From: Bordetella petrii
Lineage (GTDB): Bacteria > Pseudomonadota > Gammaproteobacteria > Burkholderiales > Burkholderiaceae_B
Assembly (NCBI RefSeq): GCF_017356245.1
Contig: NZ_JAFMZZ010000001.1
Location: 2,715,943-2,779,942 of the forward strand
Direction of reading: 5' to 3'
DNA: 64,000 bases
The notes under the pieces were generated by a model. That model made no database searches and had not been told where the DNA came from. It was given only the letters and a program-made list of their open reading frames with translations. The position numbers and the translations under genes are program-made. How positions within the stretch are numbered: the first letter of the stretch is position 1; each line of letters opens with the position of its first letter. This document shows, in pieces, positions 37,289 through 48,508 of the stretch.

Positions 37289-37744
37289 CTACGCTTCCAG
37301 ACTGCGAATGGCGCACATCAGCTTGGCCTCGGCCACGATCTGGCCGTCGACCAGCGCGCGGCCCTGGTACTTGCAGATGGCACGGCTCAGGCGTTCGGCC
37401 TGCACTTCCAGGCGCAGCTGGTCGCCCGGCACCACCGGGCGGCGAAAGCGCGCCTCGTCGATGCCCACCAGGTAATACGCCGTCTTGGCGCTGTCGCACT
37501 TCAGGCCGCCATCGTCGTCGGTAAACGAGAACAGCGCGGCCGCCTGGGCCATGGCTTCGGTGATGAGCACGCCGGGCATGACAGGATGATGCGGGAAATG
37601 GCCTTCGAAGAACGGCTCGTTGATGGACACGTTTTTGATGGCGACAATGGACTTGCCGGGCACGATATCCAGCACGCGATCGATGAGCAGCATCGGATAC
37701 CGGTGCGGCAGACGCTCCATGATCGCCTTGATGTCGAGTTCCAT
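37289..37744 (-). CDS. fabZ: 3-hydroxyacyl-ACP dehydratase
   Basis: A 151-residue hotdog dehydratase for fatty-acid elongation. [20 protein letters not shown] starts the fold, and the catalytic His and Glu are in [20 protein letters not shown]. Standing between lpxD and lpxA, it competes with lipid A synthesis for 3-hydroxyacyl-ACP. Confidence 0.96.
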   Translation of the reverse strand: MELDIKAIMERLPHRYPMLLIDRVLDIVPGKSIVAIKNVSINEPFFEGHFPHHPVMPGVLITEAMAQAAALFSFTDDDGGLKCDSAKTAYYLVGIDEARFRRPVVPGDQLRLEVQAERLSRAICKYQGRALVDGQIVAEAKLMCAIRSLEA

Positions 37745-37804
37745 TTCGTAAAGTTTCCTACCGTTTTGAATTATGTTGCCGCCCCGCCGCCATCTGGCGG
37801 CGGA

Positions 37805-38899
37805 TCAGGCTTTTTCCAGCGTCCGCAGGCGGCGGCGCAGTTGCGACAATTGTTGTATCACGGCCGCGTTGCGCTGCCATTCGCCGTGTTCGGCGTAAGG
37901 ATACACGCCGGTGTAGCGGCCCGGCTGCGAAATACTGGATGTGACGGCGGTGCCGCCCGAAATATGGACATCGTCGGCCAGCACCAGGTGCCCCGACAGC
38001 ATGGCCGCGCCGCCGATGGTGCAGCGCGCGCCGATGACCGTGGACCCGGCCACGCCCACGCACGCCGCCATGGCGGTGTGCGCGCCGATGCGCACGTTGT
38101 GGCCCAGCATGATCTGGTTGTCGAGCTTGACCCCGTCGCCGATGTCGGTGTCTTCGAGGGCGCCGCGGTCGATGGTGGTATTGGCGCCGATTTCGACGTC
38201 GTCGCCGATGCGCACTCCGCCCAGCTGGGCGATCTTGCCCCAGGCGCCCTGCCCCAGCGTGGGATCGGGCGCGAAGCCGAAGCCATCGGCGCCCAGCACC
38301 ACGCCGCTGTGCAGAATGGCGCGCGCGCCGATGCGCACGTTGGCATACAGGGTGACGCGAGCATGCAACAGGCAGTCAGGCCCCAGGCTGGAGCCCGCGC
38401 CGATCACGCAGCCGGGACCCAGCGTGCTGCCGCGGCCGATGCGCGCACCGGATTCCACCACGCAGTGCGGGCCGATGCGCACGTCGTCTTCGACGACGGC
38501 ATCGGGCGCCACCACGGCCAGCGGATGCACGCTGGCCGGCAGCCTGGGCTGGCGCGCGGCATCGAACCATTGCGCAAGCCGCGCGTACAGCAGGTAGGGA
38601 TGCGGGCACACCACCCGCGCGCACGCGGGGGCGTCGGGATTACCGGCCAACGCCTGGGCGGCGTCGGGCGTGACGATGACGGCGGCCGCCCGCGTACCGG
38701 CCAATTGGCTCTGGTAGCGCGGGTTGGTCAGGAAACTGATTTCTTCGGGCCCGGCCGAAGCCAGGGTGCCGATGCCGCGGATCACGGGCAGCGCGCCACC
38801 CGCGGCCGCTTCGATACGCCAGTCCAGCCCCTGTGTGTTGGCGGCCGCCAGCAGTGCGTCCAGGGCCGGTGCGCGGGCGGGATCCAGCAGGATCGGCAT
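37805..38899 (-). CDS. lpxD: UDP-3-O-acylglucosamine N-acyltransferase
   Basis: A 364-residue third-step enzyme of lipid A synthesis. The uridine-binding domain ([20 protein letters not shown]) is followed by hexapeptide repeats ([20 protein letters not shown]). The catalytic His is in [20 protein letters not shown], and [20 protein letters not shown] is conserved near the end. After its stop comes a GC-only stem (CCGCCGCCA/TGGCGGCGG) before fabZ, with no T-run. Confidence 0.95.
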   Translation of the reverse strand: MPILLDPARAPALDALLAAANTQGLDWRIEAAAGGALPVIRGIGTLASAGPEEISFLTNPRYQSQLAGTRAAAVIVTPDAAQALAGNPDAPACARVVCPHPYLLYARLAQWFDAARQPRLPASVHPLAVVAPDAVVEDDVRIGPHCVVESGARIGRGSTLGPGCVIGAGSSLGPDCLLHARVTLYANVRIGARAILHSGVVLGADGFGFAPDPTLGQGAWGKIAQLGGVRIGDDVEIGANTTIDRGALEDTDIGDGVKLDNQIMLGHNVRIGAHTAMAACVGVAGSTVIGARCTIGGAAMLSGHLVLADDVHISGGTAVTSSISQPGRYTGVYPYAEHGEWQRNAAVIQQLSQLRRRLRTLEKA

Positions 38900-38916
38900 G
38901 CGTTCGGCGCCAGCGC

Positions 38917-39477
38917 TTATTTGCCGAGGGCCTGGATCACCTTGTCGGTGATGTCGACGCGCGGGTTGACGGTAACCGCATCCTGAACGATCAGGTCGTA
39001 GTTTTCCTGTTCGGCGATGCGCTTGATGGCCTGGTTGGCCTTGGTGACGATGGCCGAGAACTCTTCGTTGCGACGGCGGTTGAAGTCTTCCTGGAACTCG
39101 CGGCGCTTGCGCTGCAGTTCGGTATCCAGGCGCGACAGCTCGCGCTGGCGGCTGGTGCGGTCGGACTCGGACAGCACGGGGGAATCTTTGTCGAACTTTT
39201 CGGCCTGGGCGCGCAGGTTGCTGCTCAGGCGCTGGAGTTCGTCGTCGCGCTTCTTGAATTCGGACTCGATCTTGCTTTGGGCAGTCTTGGCCGGCGCGGA
39301 CTCGCGCAGGATGCGCTCGGTGTTCACGAAGCCGATCTTGGTGCCTTGCGCGTGGGCGGGCAGCGCCACGGCGGAACCCAGGAGCAGCGCACCCGCCAGG
39401 GCCAGCGTACCGCGCAGTTTGCCGGCGCGCTGGCCGCGTGCCGGGCTCGAGGTGTTGAGTGCGGAATCAGACATCAT
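38917..39477 (-). CDS. skp: Periplasmic chaperone Skp/OmpH family
   Basis: A 186-residue periplasmic chaperone for outer-membrane proteins. A signal region ([20 protein letters not shown], cleavage after AHA) precedes [20 protein letters not shown] and long coiled helices ([40 protein letters not shown]). ATG at 39477 is chosen because AAGGTGAG lies just upstream; the ATG immediately after is an alternative. Downstream partner of BamA. Confidence 0.93.
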   Translation of the reverse strand: MMSDSALNTSSPARGQRAGKLRGTLALAGALLLGSAVALPAHAQGTKIGFVNTERILRESAPAKTAQSKIESEFKKRDDELQRLSSNLRAQAEKFDKDSPVLSESDRTSRQRELSRLDTELQRKRREFQEDFNRRRNEEFSAIVTKANQAIKRIAEQENYDLIVQDAVTVNPRVDITDKVIQALGK

Positions 39478-39588
39478 GAAAATCTCACCTTCCAATGAGG
39501 TAAAGCAAAGCCATTATTGTGCCACTAAACGGGCCGGATGCCGGGACGGGGCGCCCTGCCCATGTGATCAGGCGTAACCATCAGGAGA

Positions 39589-41919
39589 TTAAAACCCCGT
39601 GCCGATCTGGAATTGGAAACTCTGCTGGTCGTCGCCCGACTTGGCATTGAGCGGGCGGGCGTACGATAGCTGCAGCGGCCCCAGCGGCGACTGCCACGAC
39701 AGGCCGATACCGGCCGAATAGCGCCAGCCGCAGGGATCGTCGACCTCGTTGCCGGGTTCGCCGGCCGTGCACTTCATGCCGCTGCCGGCGGCCACCTGGC
39801 CCGCGTCGGCGAACAGGAACCAGCGCAGCGTGCGGTCTTTCGAGGCGCCCGGGAACGGCAGGTACAGCTGCGCGTTGGCCACGATGCGCCGCGAACCGCC
39901 CAGGTAATCTCCGGTGAGCGTGTCGCGCGGGCCCAGCGAGGCGCCGTCGTAGCCGCGCACCGTGCCGATGCCGCCGGCGTAGACGTTCTTGATGACCGGA
40001 TAGTCCAGGCTGCCGTAGCTGCGGCCGTAGTCGACCATGCCGTTGAGCGCCAGCGTGTAGCTGCGGCCCAGCGGGATGTAGTACTGCTGCTGGGCGGTCA
40101 GCAGGTAGTACTTCAGGTCCATGGTGGAGAAGTCGCCCTTCAGGCGGGTATACGAACCCTTGGTGGGCGCCAGCGCGCTGTCGCGCGTGTCTTTCGACCA
40201 GCCGACGTTGAAGATGAGCGCGTTGGTGCTGTCGCCGTACTGGTCGACGAAGTCGCGGTAGGCCAGCGGCGAATTGTCGTACAGGTCGATCTGGTTGCGT
40301 TCGAACGTGGCGCCCAGGAATACGCGGTCGTATTCGGAGATGGGCACGCCGAAGTTCATGCCCAGGCCCATGGCCTTGACGCGGTAGTCGCCGTCGTTGT
40401 TGTCCCAGGGCTCGGTGACCCGGTAGTAGGCCGAGGTGGTGCGGCTGATGCCGTCTTTGGTGAAGTACGGGTCGGTGTGCGACAGCACGGCCGCGCGGTT
40501 GGTCTTGCTGGTGTTGAACTGCAGCGTCAGGTTGGTGCCGCTGCCGAACACGTTGTCTTCGCTGATGCCCGCCGACAGGATGGCCTTTTCGGACGAGCCG
40601 TAGCCCACGCCCAGGTTGATCATGCCGGTGGGCTTTTCCTTGACGTCGACGTTGACGTCGACCTGGTCGGGCGAGCCCGGCACCGGGTCGGTGGACACGT
40701 TGACTTCGCTGAAGTAGCCCAGGCGGTCGATGCGGTCGCGCGAGATTTTCAGGTCGCCCGAGTCGTACCAGGCGGCTTCTTCCTGGCGCATTTCACGGCG
40801 CACGACTTCGTCGCGGGTGCGCGTGTTGCCGCCGATCTGGATGCGGCGCACATAAACGCGGCGGCTGGGGTCGACGTAGAACGTGACGTCGGCTTCGTGC
40901 TTGGCGCGGTCGAGCGTGGGATTGGGGTTGACGTTGGCGAACGCGTAGCCCAGCTCGCCCAGGTAGTCGGTGATGGCCTTGGCGGAATCGTTGGCCTGGG
41001 CCGCCGAGAAGGTTTCGCCTTCCTTGACCTGCACCAGGTTGTTGATTTCTTTGTCGAGGCCCAGCAGGTTGCCGGCCAGCTTGACGCTGCGCACCTTGTA
41101 GGGCTCGCCTTCATGCAGCGTGACGGTAATGTAGATGTCTTTGCGGTCGGGCGAGATGGTGACCTGCGGCGGCTCGACCGAGAATTCGAGGTAGCCCTGG
41201 TCGAGGTAGAACGAGCGCAGGCGCTCGATGTCGCCCTCGAGTTTCTCGCGCGAGTATTTGTCGGTGTTGGTGTACCAGGTCAGCCAGCCCGGCGTGGTGA
41301 GATCGAACAGGTCGAGCAGCTCGCTTTCCGAGAAGGCCTTGTTGCCCACCACGCTGATCTGGCGGATCTTGGCGACTTCGCCTTCGAATACGTCGAAGCT
41401 GACGCCCACGCGGTTGCGCGGCAGCGGCGTGACGGTGGCGGTGACTTCGACGCCGTACTTGCCCTTGCCCAGGTATTGTTCCTTGAGCTCGAATTCGGCG
41501 CGCTCGAGCATGGACTGGTCGAAGATGCGCCCTTCGCCGAAGCCCACCTGCATCAGCGACTTGGTGATCGCCTTGGAGTCGAATTCGCGCATGCCGTTGA
41601 ACGTGACCGACGCGATGGTGGGCCGCTCTTGCACCACGACCACCACGACATCGTTGTCGGTCTGGATTTTGACATCGCTGAAGAAGCCCGTGCCGTACAG
41701 CCGGCGCACCGCCTCGGTGGCTTCGGCTTCGGTGAATTCTTCGCCGACCTTGACCGGCAGGTATCCGAACACGGTGCCCGCGTCGGTGCGCTGGATGCCT
41801 TCTACGCGGATATCCCGCACGACAAAAGGGTCGAACGCGTGAGCCAGGGCCGGCATGAGCAGCGCGGCGAGCAGGCTCGGCATGACGCCCTTCTTGTGAT
41901 GAAACATCCGAAAAGACAT
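39589..41919 (-). CDS. bamA: Outer membrane protein assembly factor BamA
   Basis: A 776-residue Omp85 protein. After a signal peptide (ending AHAFDPFVV) come five POTRA domains (residues about 30-430, starting VVRDIRVEGIQRTDAGTVFG) and a C-terminal 16-strand barrel. The lid-lock signature GGIGTVRGYDGASLGPRD and the C-terminal terminal strand FQFQIGTGF, ending in Phe, are intact. It inserts beta-barrel proteins into the outer membrane. Confidence 0.97.
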   Translation of the reverse strand: MSFRMFHHKKGVMPSLLAALLMPALAHAFDPFVVRDIRVEGIQRTDAGTVFGYLPVKVGEEFTEAEATEAVRRLYGTGFFSDVKIQTDNDVVVVVVQERPTIASVTFNGMREFDSKAITKSLMQVGFGEGRIFDQSMLERAEFELKEQYLGKGKYGVEVTATVTPLPRNRVGVSFDVFEGEVAKIRQISVVGNKAFSESELLDLFDLTTPGWLTWYTNTDKYSREKLEGDIERLRSFYLDQGYLEFSVEPPQVTISPDRKDIYITVTLHEGEPYKVRSVKLAGNLLGLDKEINNLVQVKEGETFSAAQANDSAKAITDYLGELGYAFANVNPNPTLDRAKHEADVTFYVDPSRRVYVRRIQIGGNTRTRDEVVRREMRQEEAAWYDSGDLKISRDRIDRLGYFSEVNVSTDPVPGSPDQVDVNVDVKEKPTGMINLGVGYGSSEKAILSAGISEDNVFGSGTNLTLQFNTSKTNRAAVLSHTDPYFTKDGISRTTSAYYRVTEPWDNNDGDYRVKAMGLGMNFGVPISEYDRVFLGATFERNQIDLYDNSPLAYRDFVDQYGDSTNALIFNVGWSKDTRDSALAPTKGSYTRLKGDFSTMDLKYYLLTAQQQYYIPLGRSYTLALNGMVDYGRSYGSLDYPVIKNVYAGGIGTVRGYDGASLGPRDTLTGDYLGGSRRIVANAQLYLPFPGASKDRTLRWFLFADAGQVAAGSGMKCTAGEPGNEVDDPCGWRYSAGIGLSWQSPLGPLQLSYARPLNAKSGDDQQSFQFQIGTGF

Positions 41920-41973
41920 GTCCTTGGCTATCCTAGGTCGAGCAAATGGCGGAGGATTTTATTCGATCGCCAG

Positions 41974-43305
41974 TCAGGTGAACAGACGGGCGAAATCGTT
42001 GAACAGCGCCAGCCCCATGAGGCCCGCGAGCAAACCGATGCCGGCGCGCTGCCCGATGTCGATCCAGCGGTCCGGCGGCGGGCTGCCACGCACAATTTCG
42101 ACGAGATAGTACAGCAGATGCCCGCCGTCCAGCATCGGAATCGGCAACAGGTTGAGTACGCCCAGGCTGATGCTGATCAGCGCCAGATACGCCACGTAGG
42201 CGGCGATGCCCAGGCGTGCGGTCTGGCCGGCGTAATCGGCGATGGTGACCGGGCCGCTGATGTTGCGCCAGGACACTTCGCCGATCACCATGCGCCCCAT
42301 CATGCGCAGCGACAGCCAGGCCGTGTCCCAGGTGCGCGCCGCGGCGCGCCCCATACTCTCGAACAGTCCGTAACGTACCGTCACCATGGGCAGGTCGCCG
42401 CCCAGCTGCACGCCGATGCGGCCGATGGTTTCGCCCTGCACCGTTTCGGCGCGCGGCACCACGGTCAGCGAGACTTGCGCCCCGTCGCGCAGCAGGGTCA
42501 GCGCCAGGGGCTGCCCGGCGTGGTGCTGGATGATGTCGACCAGTTGGGCGGTGCCCGGCTCGGGCGTGTCGCCGGCGCGGATGATGCGGTCGCCATTGCG
42601 CAGGCCCGCGTGCTCGCCTTCGCCGCCCGCGATCACTTCGCGCACGACCGGCTTGGGCAGGGCCAGCCGCAGCCCGGCATCGGCCAGGGGGTCGCCTTGC
42701 GCCGGGTCCATGCGGTTGCCGGGCACCTGCAGGGCGCGCTGCTGCGTGGCGCCGCTGGCCGCGCGCACCTCGACCCGGGCCTGGCCGCCGGCCGACAGCA
42801 CATCGAGCAGGCGCCAGCGCGCGTCGTTCCAGGAGGCCACCTGGCGCCCGTCGATGGCCAGGATGCGGTCGCCGCCCTGGAAACCGGCCTGCTCGGCCGA
42901 TGAGCCGGCGGCAGGCGGGGCGATGACGGCGGCGGGTTCCTGGGTGCCGGCCAGGTTCAGCCCGGCATAGAGCAGCACGGCCAGCACCAGGTTGAATATC
43001 GGGCCGGCCGCCACGATGGCGATGCGCCGCCCCACCGGCTGGGTATTGAACGATTGCGCGGCCACGGCGCGCGGCGCGCCGGCCGGCGGATCGTCCTGCA
43101 TTTTGACGTAGCCGCCCAGCGGAATGGCCGATACGGCCCATTCGGTGCCGTGCCGGTCGGTGCGGCGCAGCAGCACCTTGCCGAAGCCGACGGAAAACCG
43201 CAGCACGCGCACGCCGCACAGGCGCGCCACCCAGTAGTGCCCCAGTTCGTGGAACGTGATCAGTATGCCCAGGGCGACGATGAAGGCAAGCAGGGTGAAA
43301 AGCAT
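41974..43305 (-). CDS. rseP: Intramembrane zinc metalloprotease RseP
   Basis: A 443-residue site-2 protease that cleaves the anti-sigma factor RseA after periplasmic processing. The zinc-binding HExxH is in LITFHELGHYWVARLCGVRV, PDZ domains sit in the middle (QAGFQGGDRILAIDGRQVAS), and the second active segment is LPIPMLDGGHLLYYLVEIVR. Four membrane segments are visible. Lies between dxr and bamA as in most Betaproteobacteria. Confidence 0.95.
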   Translation of the reverse strand: MLFTLLAFIVALGILITFHELGHYWVARLCGVRVLRFSVGFGKVLLRRTDRHGTEWAVSAIPLGGYVKMQDDPPAGAPRAVAAQSFNTQPVGRRIAIVAAGPIFNLVLAVLLYAGLNLAGTQEPAAVIAPPAAGSSAEQAGFQGGDRILAIDGRQVASWNDARWRLLDVLSAGGQARVEVRAASGATQQRALQVPGNRMDPAQGDPLADAGLRLALPKPVVREVIAGGEGEHAGLRNGDRIIRAGDTPEPGTAQLVDIIQHHAGQPLALTLLRDGAQVSLTVVPRAETVQGETIGRIGVQLGGDLPMVTVRYGLFESMGRAAARTWDTAWLSLRMMGRMVIGEVSWRNISGPVTIADYAGQTARLGIAAYVAYLALISISLGVLNLLPIPMLDGGHLLYYLVEIVRGSPPPDRWIDIGQRAGIGLLAGLMGLALFNDFARLFT

Positions 43306-43332
43306 GGATAAATTTCTGAGGGCGCGGCCAGG

Positions 43333-44532
43333 TCAGGCCAGGCCGAGATTGCCCGCGTAGGCCCGCACCGCGGCATCGAGCGCCAGGACGTCGGCCAGGC
43401 TATCGAGCGTAACAGAAGACTGGCGCTGCTGCCATTCGAGCGCGGCGGTGATTACCCGGGGAATCCAGGTATAGCGCAGGCGGCCGGACAGGAACGCGTC
43501 GACCGCCACTTCGTTGGCGGCGTTCAGGGCCACGCAGGCGGCCTGCCCGGCGCGCAGGGCGTCGAAAGCCAGTTGCAGGCACGGAAAACGCTGCATGTCG
43601 GGGGTTTCGAACTCGAGCTTGCCCCAGCGGGCGAGGTCCAGCGCCCCTACCCCGCTGTCCAGGCGCTCGGGAAAGCCCAGGCCGTAAGAGATGGGCGTGC
43701 GCATGTCGGGCTGGCCCAGCTGCGCCAGCACCGAGCCGTCGTCGTACTCGACCATGGAGTGCACCACGCTTTGCGGATGGATCAGCACCTGGATGCGCTC
43801 GGCCGGCATGGCGAACAGCCAGTGGGCCTCGATGACTTCGAGCCCTTTGTTGACCATGGTGGCCGAATCGACCGAGATCTTGCGCCCCATGCTCCAGTTG
43901 GGATGGGCGCAGGCCTGGTCGGGCGTGACGTCGTGCAGGTCTTGGGGGTCGTGCCGGCGGAATGGCCCGCCCGAGGCGGTGAGGATCAGCCGCCGCACGC
44001 CGCGTGCCGGTTCGCTGGGCGCGCCGGCGCGGCCGCCGTGCGGCAGGCATTGGAAGATGGCGTTGTGCTCGCTGTCGATGGGCAGCAGTTCGGCGCCGTG
44101 CGCGCGCACGGCCCGCATGAACAGCGCGCCCGCGGCGACCAGGGCTTCTTTGTTGGCCAGCAGCACGCGCTTGCCGGCGTGGGCCGCGGCCAGCGCGGCC
44201 GGCAGGCCCGCCGCGCCGACGATGGCGGCCATGACCGTGTCGCAGGCCGCGTCGGCGGCGGTGTCGGCCAGCGCCTGGGCGCCGACGCGGATTTCGGGCG
44301 GGGTGCGCCCGGCGGGCCAGGCGGCCAGGAAGCGCTGCCGGGCGGCCGTATCGGGCACCACCACCACCGCCGCGCCGCTGGCGGCGGCCTGCCCGGCCAG
44401 GCGTTCCATCCGGCTGCGGGCCGACAAGGCGAATACCGCCAGCCGCTCGGGATGACGGGCGATGACATCCAGGGTGCTTTCGCCGATCGAACCGGTAGAG
44501 CCCAGGACAGCAACGCGTTGGAAACGACTCAA
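43333..44532 (-). CDS. dxr: 1-deoxy-D-xylulose 5-phosphate reductoisomerase
   Basis: A 399-residue NADPH enzyme of the non-mevalonate isoprenoid pathway. [20 protein letters not shown] is the nucleotide motif, [15 protein letters not shown] holds metal ligands and [20 protein letters not shown] the substrate site. No ATG or GTG lies in frame near the N-terminus; TTG at 44532, overlapping the cdsA stop as TTGA, gives the expected length and is the best start. Confidence 0.93.
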   Translation of the reverse strand: MSRFQRVAVLGSTGSIGESTLDVIARHPERLAVFALSARSRMERLAGQAAASGAAVVVVPDTAARQRFLAAWPAGRTPPEIRVGAQALADTAADAACDTVMAAIVGAAGLPAALAAAHAGKRVLLANKEALVAAGALFMRAVRAHGAELLPIDSEHNAIFQCLPHGGRAGAPSEPARGVRRLILTASGGPFRRHDPQDLHDVTPDQACAHPNWSMGRKISVDSATMVNKGLEVIEAHWLFAMPAERIQVLIHPQSVVHSMVEYDDGSVLAQLGQPDMRTPISYGLGFPERLDSGVGALDLARWGKLEFETPDMQRFPCLQLAFDALRAGQAACVALNAANEVAVDAFLSGRLRYTWIPRVITAALEWQQRQSSVTLDSLADVLALDAAVRAYAGNLGLA

Positions 44533-45386
44533 GACAGCACTCCAGACAACAGCAAGGCGAACGGCGCGACCGGGAGAATGGCGTCGATGCGGTCGTAGAC
44601 CCCGCCGTGACCCGGCAGCAGCGCGCTGGAATCTTTGCGGCCGGCGCGGCGCTTGAGCAGGGATTCGAACAGGTCGCCCACGATGGATATGGCGCCCAGC
44701 AGCGCCGCGGCCGGCAACGCCAGCCAGAGGCCGCCCCGCTCGACCAGCAACTGGCCGAAACTGCCTGTCCACAGGCTGGACAGCCAGACCCAGGCGACCG
44801 CCCCGGCTATGCCGGCCACGGCCCCCGCCACGGTCTTGCCCGGGCTGACCCTGGGGGCCAGTTTACGCTTGCCGAATGCCCGGCCGGCGAAATAGGCGGA
44901 AATGTCGGCCACCCAGACCAGGGCCAGCAGCGACACCACGAACCAGCCGCCGCGCGCCATGAACATCAGGGCCAGCACCGACCAGGCGGCCAGGACGGCC
45001 GGCACGCTGAACAGCGACCAGCCCAGGCTGGCGGCCGGCGCGTCGGCGCGGCCGCGCACCACGGCGGTGGTGGCGGCCAGCAGCCATGCCAGGACCACCG
45101 CCGGCACCAGCCAGCGCACCACGGCGGCCTGCAGCGCCGCCGCCGCGGGCGCGCCCGACAGCCAGGCCCAGGCCAGCCACAGCATGATCGCCAGCAGCGC
45201 GGCCGCGGCCCCCACGCACAGCGCGCGCGAGGGCGGCTGGGGCACGGTCAGGCGCAGCCATTCCCAGCAGGCGCAGGCAGCGGCTGCCGCCAGCAGCGCC
45301 ACGAACCACCAGGGGTTGCCCGATGCCAATGCGGCGGCCAGGACGGCCAGCAGGACGATGGCGGTAAGGACTCGTTGGCCGAGCAT
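44529..45386 (-). CDS. cdsA: Phosphatidate cytidylyltransferase
   Basis: A 285-residue integral membrane enzyme making CDP-diacylglycerol. About eight hydrophobic segments are seen. The signature near the C-terminus is [20 protein letters not shown] followed by [10 protein letters not shown], with [14 protein letters not shown] before it. Its stop is coupled to dxr. Located between uppS and dxr as usual. Confidence 0.95.
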   Translation of the reverse strand: MLGQRVLTAIVLLAVLAAALASGNPWWFVALLAAAAACACWEWLRLTVPQPPSRALCVGAAAALLAIMLWLAWAWLSGAPAAAALQAAVVRWLVPAVVLAWLLAATTAVVRGRADAPAASLGWSLFSVPAVLAAWSVLALMFMARGGWFVVSLLALVWVADISAYFAGRAFGKRKLAPRVSPGKTVAGAVAGIAGAVAWVWLSSLWTGSFGQLLVERGGLWLALPAAALLGAISIVGDLFESLLKRRAGRKDSSALLPGHGGVYDRIDAILPVAPFALLLSGVLS

Positions 45387-45416
45387 GGGGTCTCCGTAGC
45401 CTGGGGCCTGTTTACG

Positions 45417-46181
45417 CTAGCGCGCAGCGTCTTCGCGCAACTGGGCGCTGGTGCGCCCGAAACGGCGTTCGCGGGTGCGATACCACTCGAATGCGGCGTC
45501 GAGCTCGGCCGCGCCGAAATCGGGCCAGTACTGGTCGGTGAAGTACAGCTCGGCATAGGCCAGCTGCCAGATCAGGAAATTGGAAATGCGCTGCTCGCCG
45601 CCGGTGCGGATGAACAGGTCGGGCTCGGGCGCCCATGCCATGGACAGGTGGTCGGCCAGATGCGCCTCGTCGATGCGCTGCGGGTCGCGGGCCAGTTCGG
45701 GGTGCTGGCTGAGCATGGCGCGGGTGGCCTGCAGGATGTCCCAGCGCCCGCCGTAGTTGGCCGCCACCGACAGGTGCAGGCGGTCGTTGCTGGCGGTGCG
45801 CGCCTGGGCGTCGGCGATCAGGGCCTGCAGGCGCGGTTCGAAGCGCGACATGTCGCCCACCACGTGCAGGCGCACGCCTTGTTCATTGAGCTTGTCGACC
45901 TCGCGCTCGAGCGCCTGCACGAACAGGCGCATCAGCAGCGAGACTTCTTCGGGGGGGCGCCGCCAGTTTTCGGAACTGAACGCGAACAGGGTCAGATAGC
46001 GCACGCCGCGCCGCCCGCAGGCCTCGACCACACGCCGCACGGCCTGCACGCCCTTGGCGTGGCCCGCGGTGCGCGGCAGGTGCCGGCGCGTGGCCCAGCG
46101 GCCGTTGCCGTCCATGATGATGGCAACATGCTGGGGAACCGCCTGCGTGGCGGGGACTGCCTGGGTGGAACTGATAGCCAT
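45417..46181 (-). CDS. uppS: Undecaprenyl diphosphate synthase
   Basis: A 254-residue cis-prenyltransferase building the C55 carrier lipid. The catalytic Asp is in [20 protein letters not shown], with [20 protein letters not shown] and [20 protein letters not shown] as further signatures. The N-terminus has a short Ser/Thr/Ala/Val extension ([13 protein letters not shown]), which looks like an imperfect duplication of QAVPAT. Confidence 0.96.
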   Translation of the reverse strand: MAISSTQAVPATQAVPQHVAIIMDGNGRWATRRHLPRTAGHAKGVQAVRRVVEACGRRGVRYLTLFAFSSENWRRPPEEVSLLMRLFVQALEREVDKLNEQGVRLHVVGDMSRFEPRLQALIADAQARTASNDRLHLSVAANYGGRWDILQATRAMLSQHPELARDPQRIDEAHLADHLSMAWAPEPDLFIRTGGEQRISNFLIWQLAYAELYFTDQYWPDFGAAELDAAFEWYRTRERRFGRTSAQLREDAAR

Positions 46182-46218
46182 GAGCAGAAAGCGTCGCGCC
46201 CTCGGTACCTGGCCGTGC

Positions 46219-46779
46219 TTATACGGTCATGATTTCCGCTTCTTTCTGGGTAATGAGCTTGTCGATCTCGGTGACGTTGCGGTCGGTGAGCTTTTGAATG
46301 TCGTCTTGCGCGCGGCGCTCGTCGTCTTCCGAGATTTCCTTGTCCTTGACCAGTTTCTTGAGCGATTCGTTGGCTTCGCGGCGCAGGTTGCGCACGGCGA
46401 TCTTGGCGTCTTCGCCCTCGCCCTTGACCACCTTGGTCAGGTCGCGGCGGCGTTCTTCGGTAAGCGCCGGCATCGGCACGCGGATGCTGTCGCCCAGGCT
46501 CATGGGGTTCAGGCCCAGGTCGGATTCGCGGATGGCCTTCTCGATGGCCGCGGCCATGGGCTTTTCGTAGGGCTGCACGCTGATGGTGCGCGCATCGACC
46601 AGGTTCACGTTGGCAACCTGGCTCACGGGCACCGGCGAACCGTAGTATTCGACCTGGACGTGGTCCAGGATGCCCGTGTGGGCACGCCCGGTGCGGATCT
46701 TGGACAAGTTGACCTTCAGCGTGTCAAGCGACTTGGCCATCCTGGTTTCGGCGGATTTACGGATTTCTGCGACGCTCAT
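46219..46779 (-). CDS. frr: Ribosome recycling factor
   Basis: A 186-residue factor that splits post-termination ribosomes with EF-G. The three-helix bundle plus beta domain is intact: [20 protein letters not shown], then [20 protein letters not shown] and the C-terminal helix [20 protein letters not shown]. It lies 15 bases after pyrH. Confidence 0.97.
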   Translation of the reverse strand: MSVAEIRKSAETRMAKSLDTLKVNLSKIRTGRAHTGILDHVQVEYYGSPVPVSQVANVNLVDARTISVQPYEKPMAAAIEKAIRESDLGLNPMSLGDSIRVPMPALTEERRRDLTKVVKGEGEDAKIAVRNLRREANESLKKLVKDKEISEDDERRAQDDIQKLTDRNVTEIDKLITQKEAEIMTV

Positions 46780-46794
46780 GAGGATTTCCTTTGC

Positions 46795-47511
46795 TTAAAC
46801 GTGTACCAGGGTGCCTTCGTCTTCGCCGCTGACCGCGCGCTTGAGCGCGCCGGACTTGTTGATCGAAAACACCTTGATGGGCAATTTCTGGTCGCGGCAC
46901 AGCGCGAACGCGGTGGCATCCATGACTTCGAGCCGGCGCACGATGGCCTCGTCGAAACTGATGCGCGCATAGCGCGTGGCGGTGGGATCTTTATTGGGGT
47001 CGGCGCTGTAGATGCCGTCGACCTTGGTGGCCTTGAGCACGATCTCGGCGCCGATCTCGGCGCCGCGCAGCGCGGCCGCGGTATCGGTGGTGAAGAACGG
47101 GTTGCCCGTGCCGGCCGCGAAAATGACGACCTTGCCTTCTTCGAGGTAGCGCAGCGCCTTGGGGCGGATGTACGGCTCGACCACCTGGTCGATGTTCAGC
47201 GCCGATTGCACCCGGGTGTCGACATCTTTGTGCTTCAAGGCATCCTGCAGGGCCAGGGCGTTCATGATGGTGGCCATCATGCCCATGTAGTCGGCCGTGG
47301 CGCGGTCCATGCCCTGCGCGCCGGGCGCCACGCCGCGGAAAATGTTGCCGCCGCCGATGACGATGGCCAGCTCGACGCCCAGCGCCACCACTTCGGCGAT
47401 TTCATCGGTCATGCGCACGATGGTGCTGCGATTGATGCCAAAGGCATCTTCGCCCATCAGCGCTTCGCCGGAAAGTTTGAGAAGAACCCGTTTGTATGAT
47501 CTGCTGCTCAT
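46795..47511 (-). CDS. pyrH: Uridylate kinase
   Basis: A 238-residue bacterial UMP kinase of the amino-acid kinase fold. The start [20 protein letters not shown] at 47511 is preferred over an ATG 14 codons upstream. [40 protein letters not shown] and [20 protein letters not shown] are diagnostic. It lies downstream of a hairpin that separates it from tsf. Confidence 0.96.
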   Translation of the reverse strand: MSSRSYKRVLLKLSGEALMGEDAFGINRSTIVRMTDEIAEVVALGVELAIVIGGGNIFRGVAPGAQGMDRATADYMGMMATIMNALALQDALKHKDVDTRVQSALNIDQVVEPYIRPKALRYLEEGKVVIFAAGTGNPFFTTDTAAALRGAEIGAEIVLKATKVDGIYSADPNKDPTATRYARISFDEAIVRRLEVMDATAFALCRDQKLPIKVFSINKSGALKRAVSGEDEGTLVHV

Positions 47512-47558
47512 AGGTGATGTCCCAAGGACCGATCCGACGAAAGTGTAAGACAAGAAAT

Positions 47559-47590
47559 AGGGCCGGACTAGATATTTTCTAGCCGGCCCT
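47559..47590 (-). terminator. Hairpin between tsf and pyrH
   Basis: AGGGCCGG-A-CTAGA pairs with TCTAGCCGGCCCT with a single bulged base and a short loop. On the leftward transcript it is followed by a moderately U-rich stretch (ATTTCTTGTCTT). It is probably an attenuating terminator that lowers pyrH-to-lpx expression relative to rpsB-tsf. Confidence 0.6.
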
Positions 47591-47605
47591 GGGTACCACG
47601 ACCTA

Positions 47606-48484
47606 TCAGGCGCGGCCGGCAGCGGCAGCGGCGACCTCGGCGGCGAAGTCGCTGGTCTTCTTCTCGATGCCCTCGCCCACCACGAACAGCACGAACTTGC
47701 TGATCAAGGCGTTCTTTTCCTTGAGCATCTGTTCAACGGTCTGCTTGTCGTTCTTGACGAAGGGCTGCGACAGCAGCGTGACTTCTTTCAGGAACTTCTG
47801 CACCGAGCCCTCGACCATCTTGGCCACGATCTCGGCGGGCTTGCCCGACTCGGCGGCCTTCTGCTCGGCCACCGAGCGTTCGGCGGCGATGTCGGCGGCC
47901 GGCACGCCGTCGGCGTTCAGGGCGCGGGGCTTGGTGGCGGCGATGTGCATGGCCAGGTCTTTGCCGATTTCTTCGGCGCCGGCGTATTCGACCAGCACGC
48001 CGATCTTGCCGCCGTGCACATAGCTGGCCAGGGCGTTGGCGGTGTCGATGCGTTCGAAGCGGCGCACCGAAATGTTTTCGCCGATTTTGCCGACCAGGGC
48101 GGTGCGGGTGGTTTCAACCGTGCCCTCGCCCATCGGCAGCGCCGACAGCGCGGCCACATCGGCGGGCTTCTGGATGGCGGCCAGTTCGGCCAGCTGGTTG
48201 ATGAACGCGACGAAATCGTCGTTCTTGGCCACGAAGTCGGTTTCGCAGTTGACTTCGATGATGGCGCCCTGCTTGGCGTCGGGCGAGATGTACAGGCCGA
48301 TCAGGCCTTCGGCGGTGACGCGCGCGGCGGCCTTGCTGGCCTTGTTGCCCAGCTTGACGCGCAGGATTTCTTCGGCGCGGGCCAGGTCGCCCTCGGCTTC
48401 GGTCAGGGCCTTCTTGCACTCCATCATGGGCGCGTCGGTCTTTTCGCGCAGTTCCTTGACGAGGGCGGCGGTAATTTCAGCCAT
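47606..48484 (-). CDS. tsf: Translation elongation factor Ts
   Basis: A 292-residue guanine nucleotide exchange factor for EF-Tu. It begins [20 protein letters not shown] with [20 protein letters not shown]. The exchange core has [19 protein letters not shown] and [20 protein letters not shown]. Length and order after rpsB are standard. Confidence 0.97.
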   Translation of the reverse strand: MAEITAALVKELREKTDAPMMECKKALTEAEGDLARAEEILRVKLGNKASKAAARVTAEGLIGLYISPDAKQGAIIEVNCETDFVAKNDDFVAFINQLAELAAIQKPADVAALSALPMGEGTVETTRTALVGKIGENISVRRFERIDTANALASYVHGGKIGVLVEYAGAEEIGKDLAMHIAATKPRALNADGVPAADIAAERSVAEQKAAESGKPAEIVAKMVEGSVQKFLKEVTLLSQPFVKNDKQTVEQMLKEKNALISKFVLFVVGEGIEKKTSDFAAEVAAAAAGRA

Positions 48485-48508
48485 GATTGCTCCAGTTTCG
48501 CTAAGACA

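Noticed and set aside
37745..37804. Terminator between lpxD and fabZ
   Set aside because: The GC stem has no T-run and lies within an essential co-transcribed operon; more likely a simple intercistronic stem.
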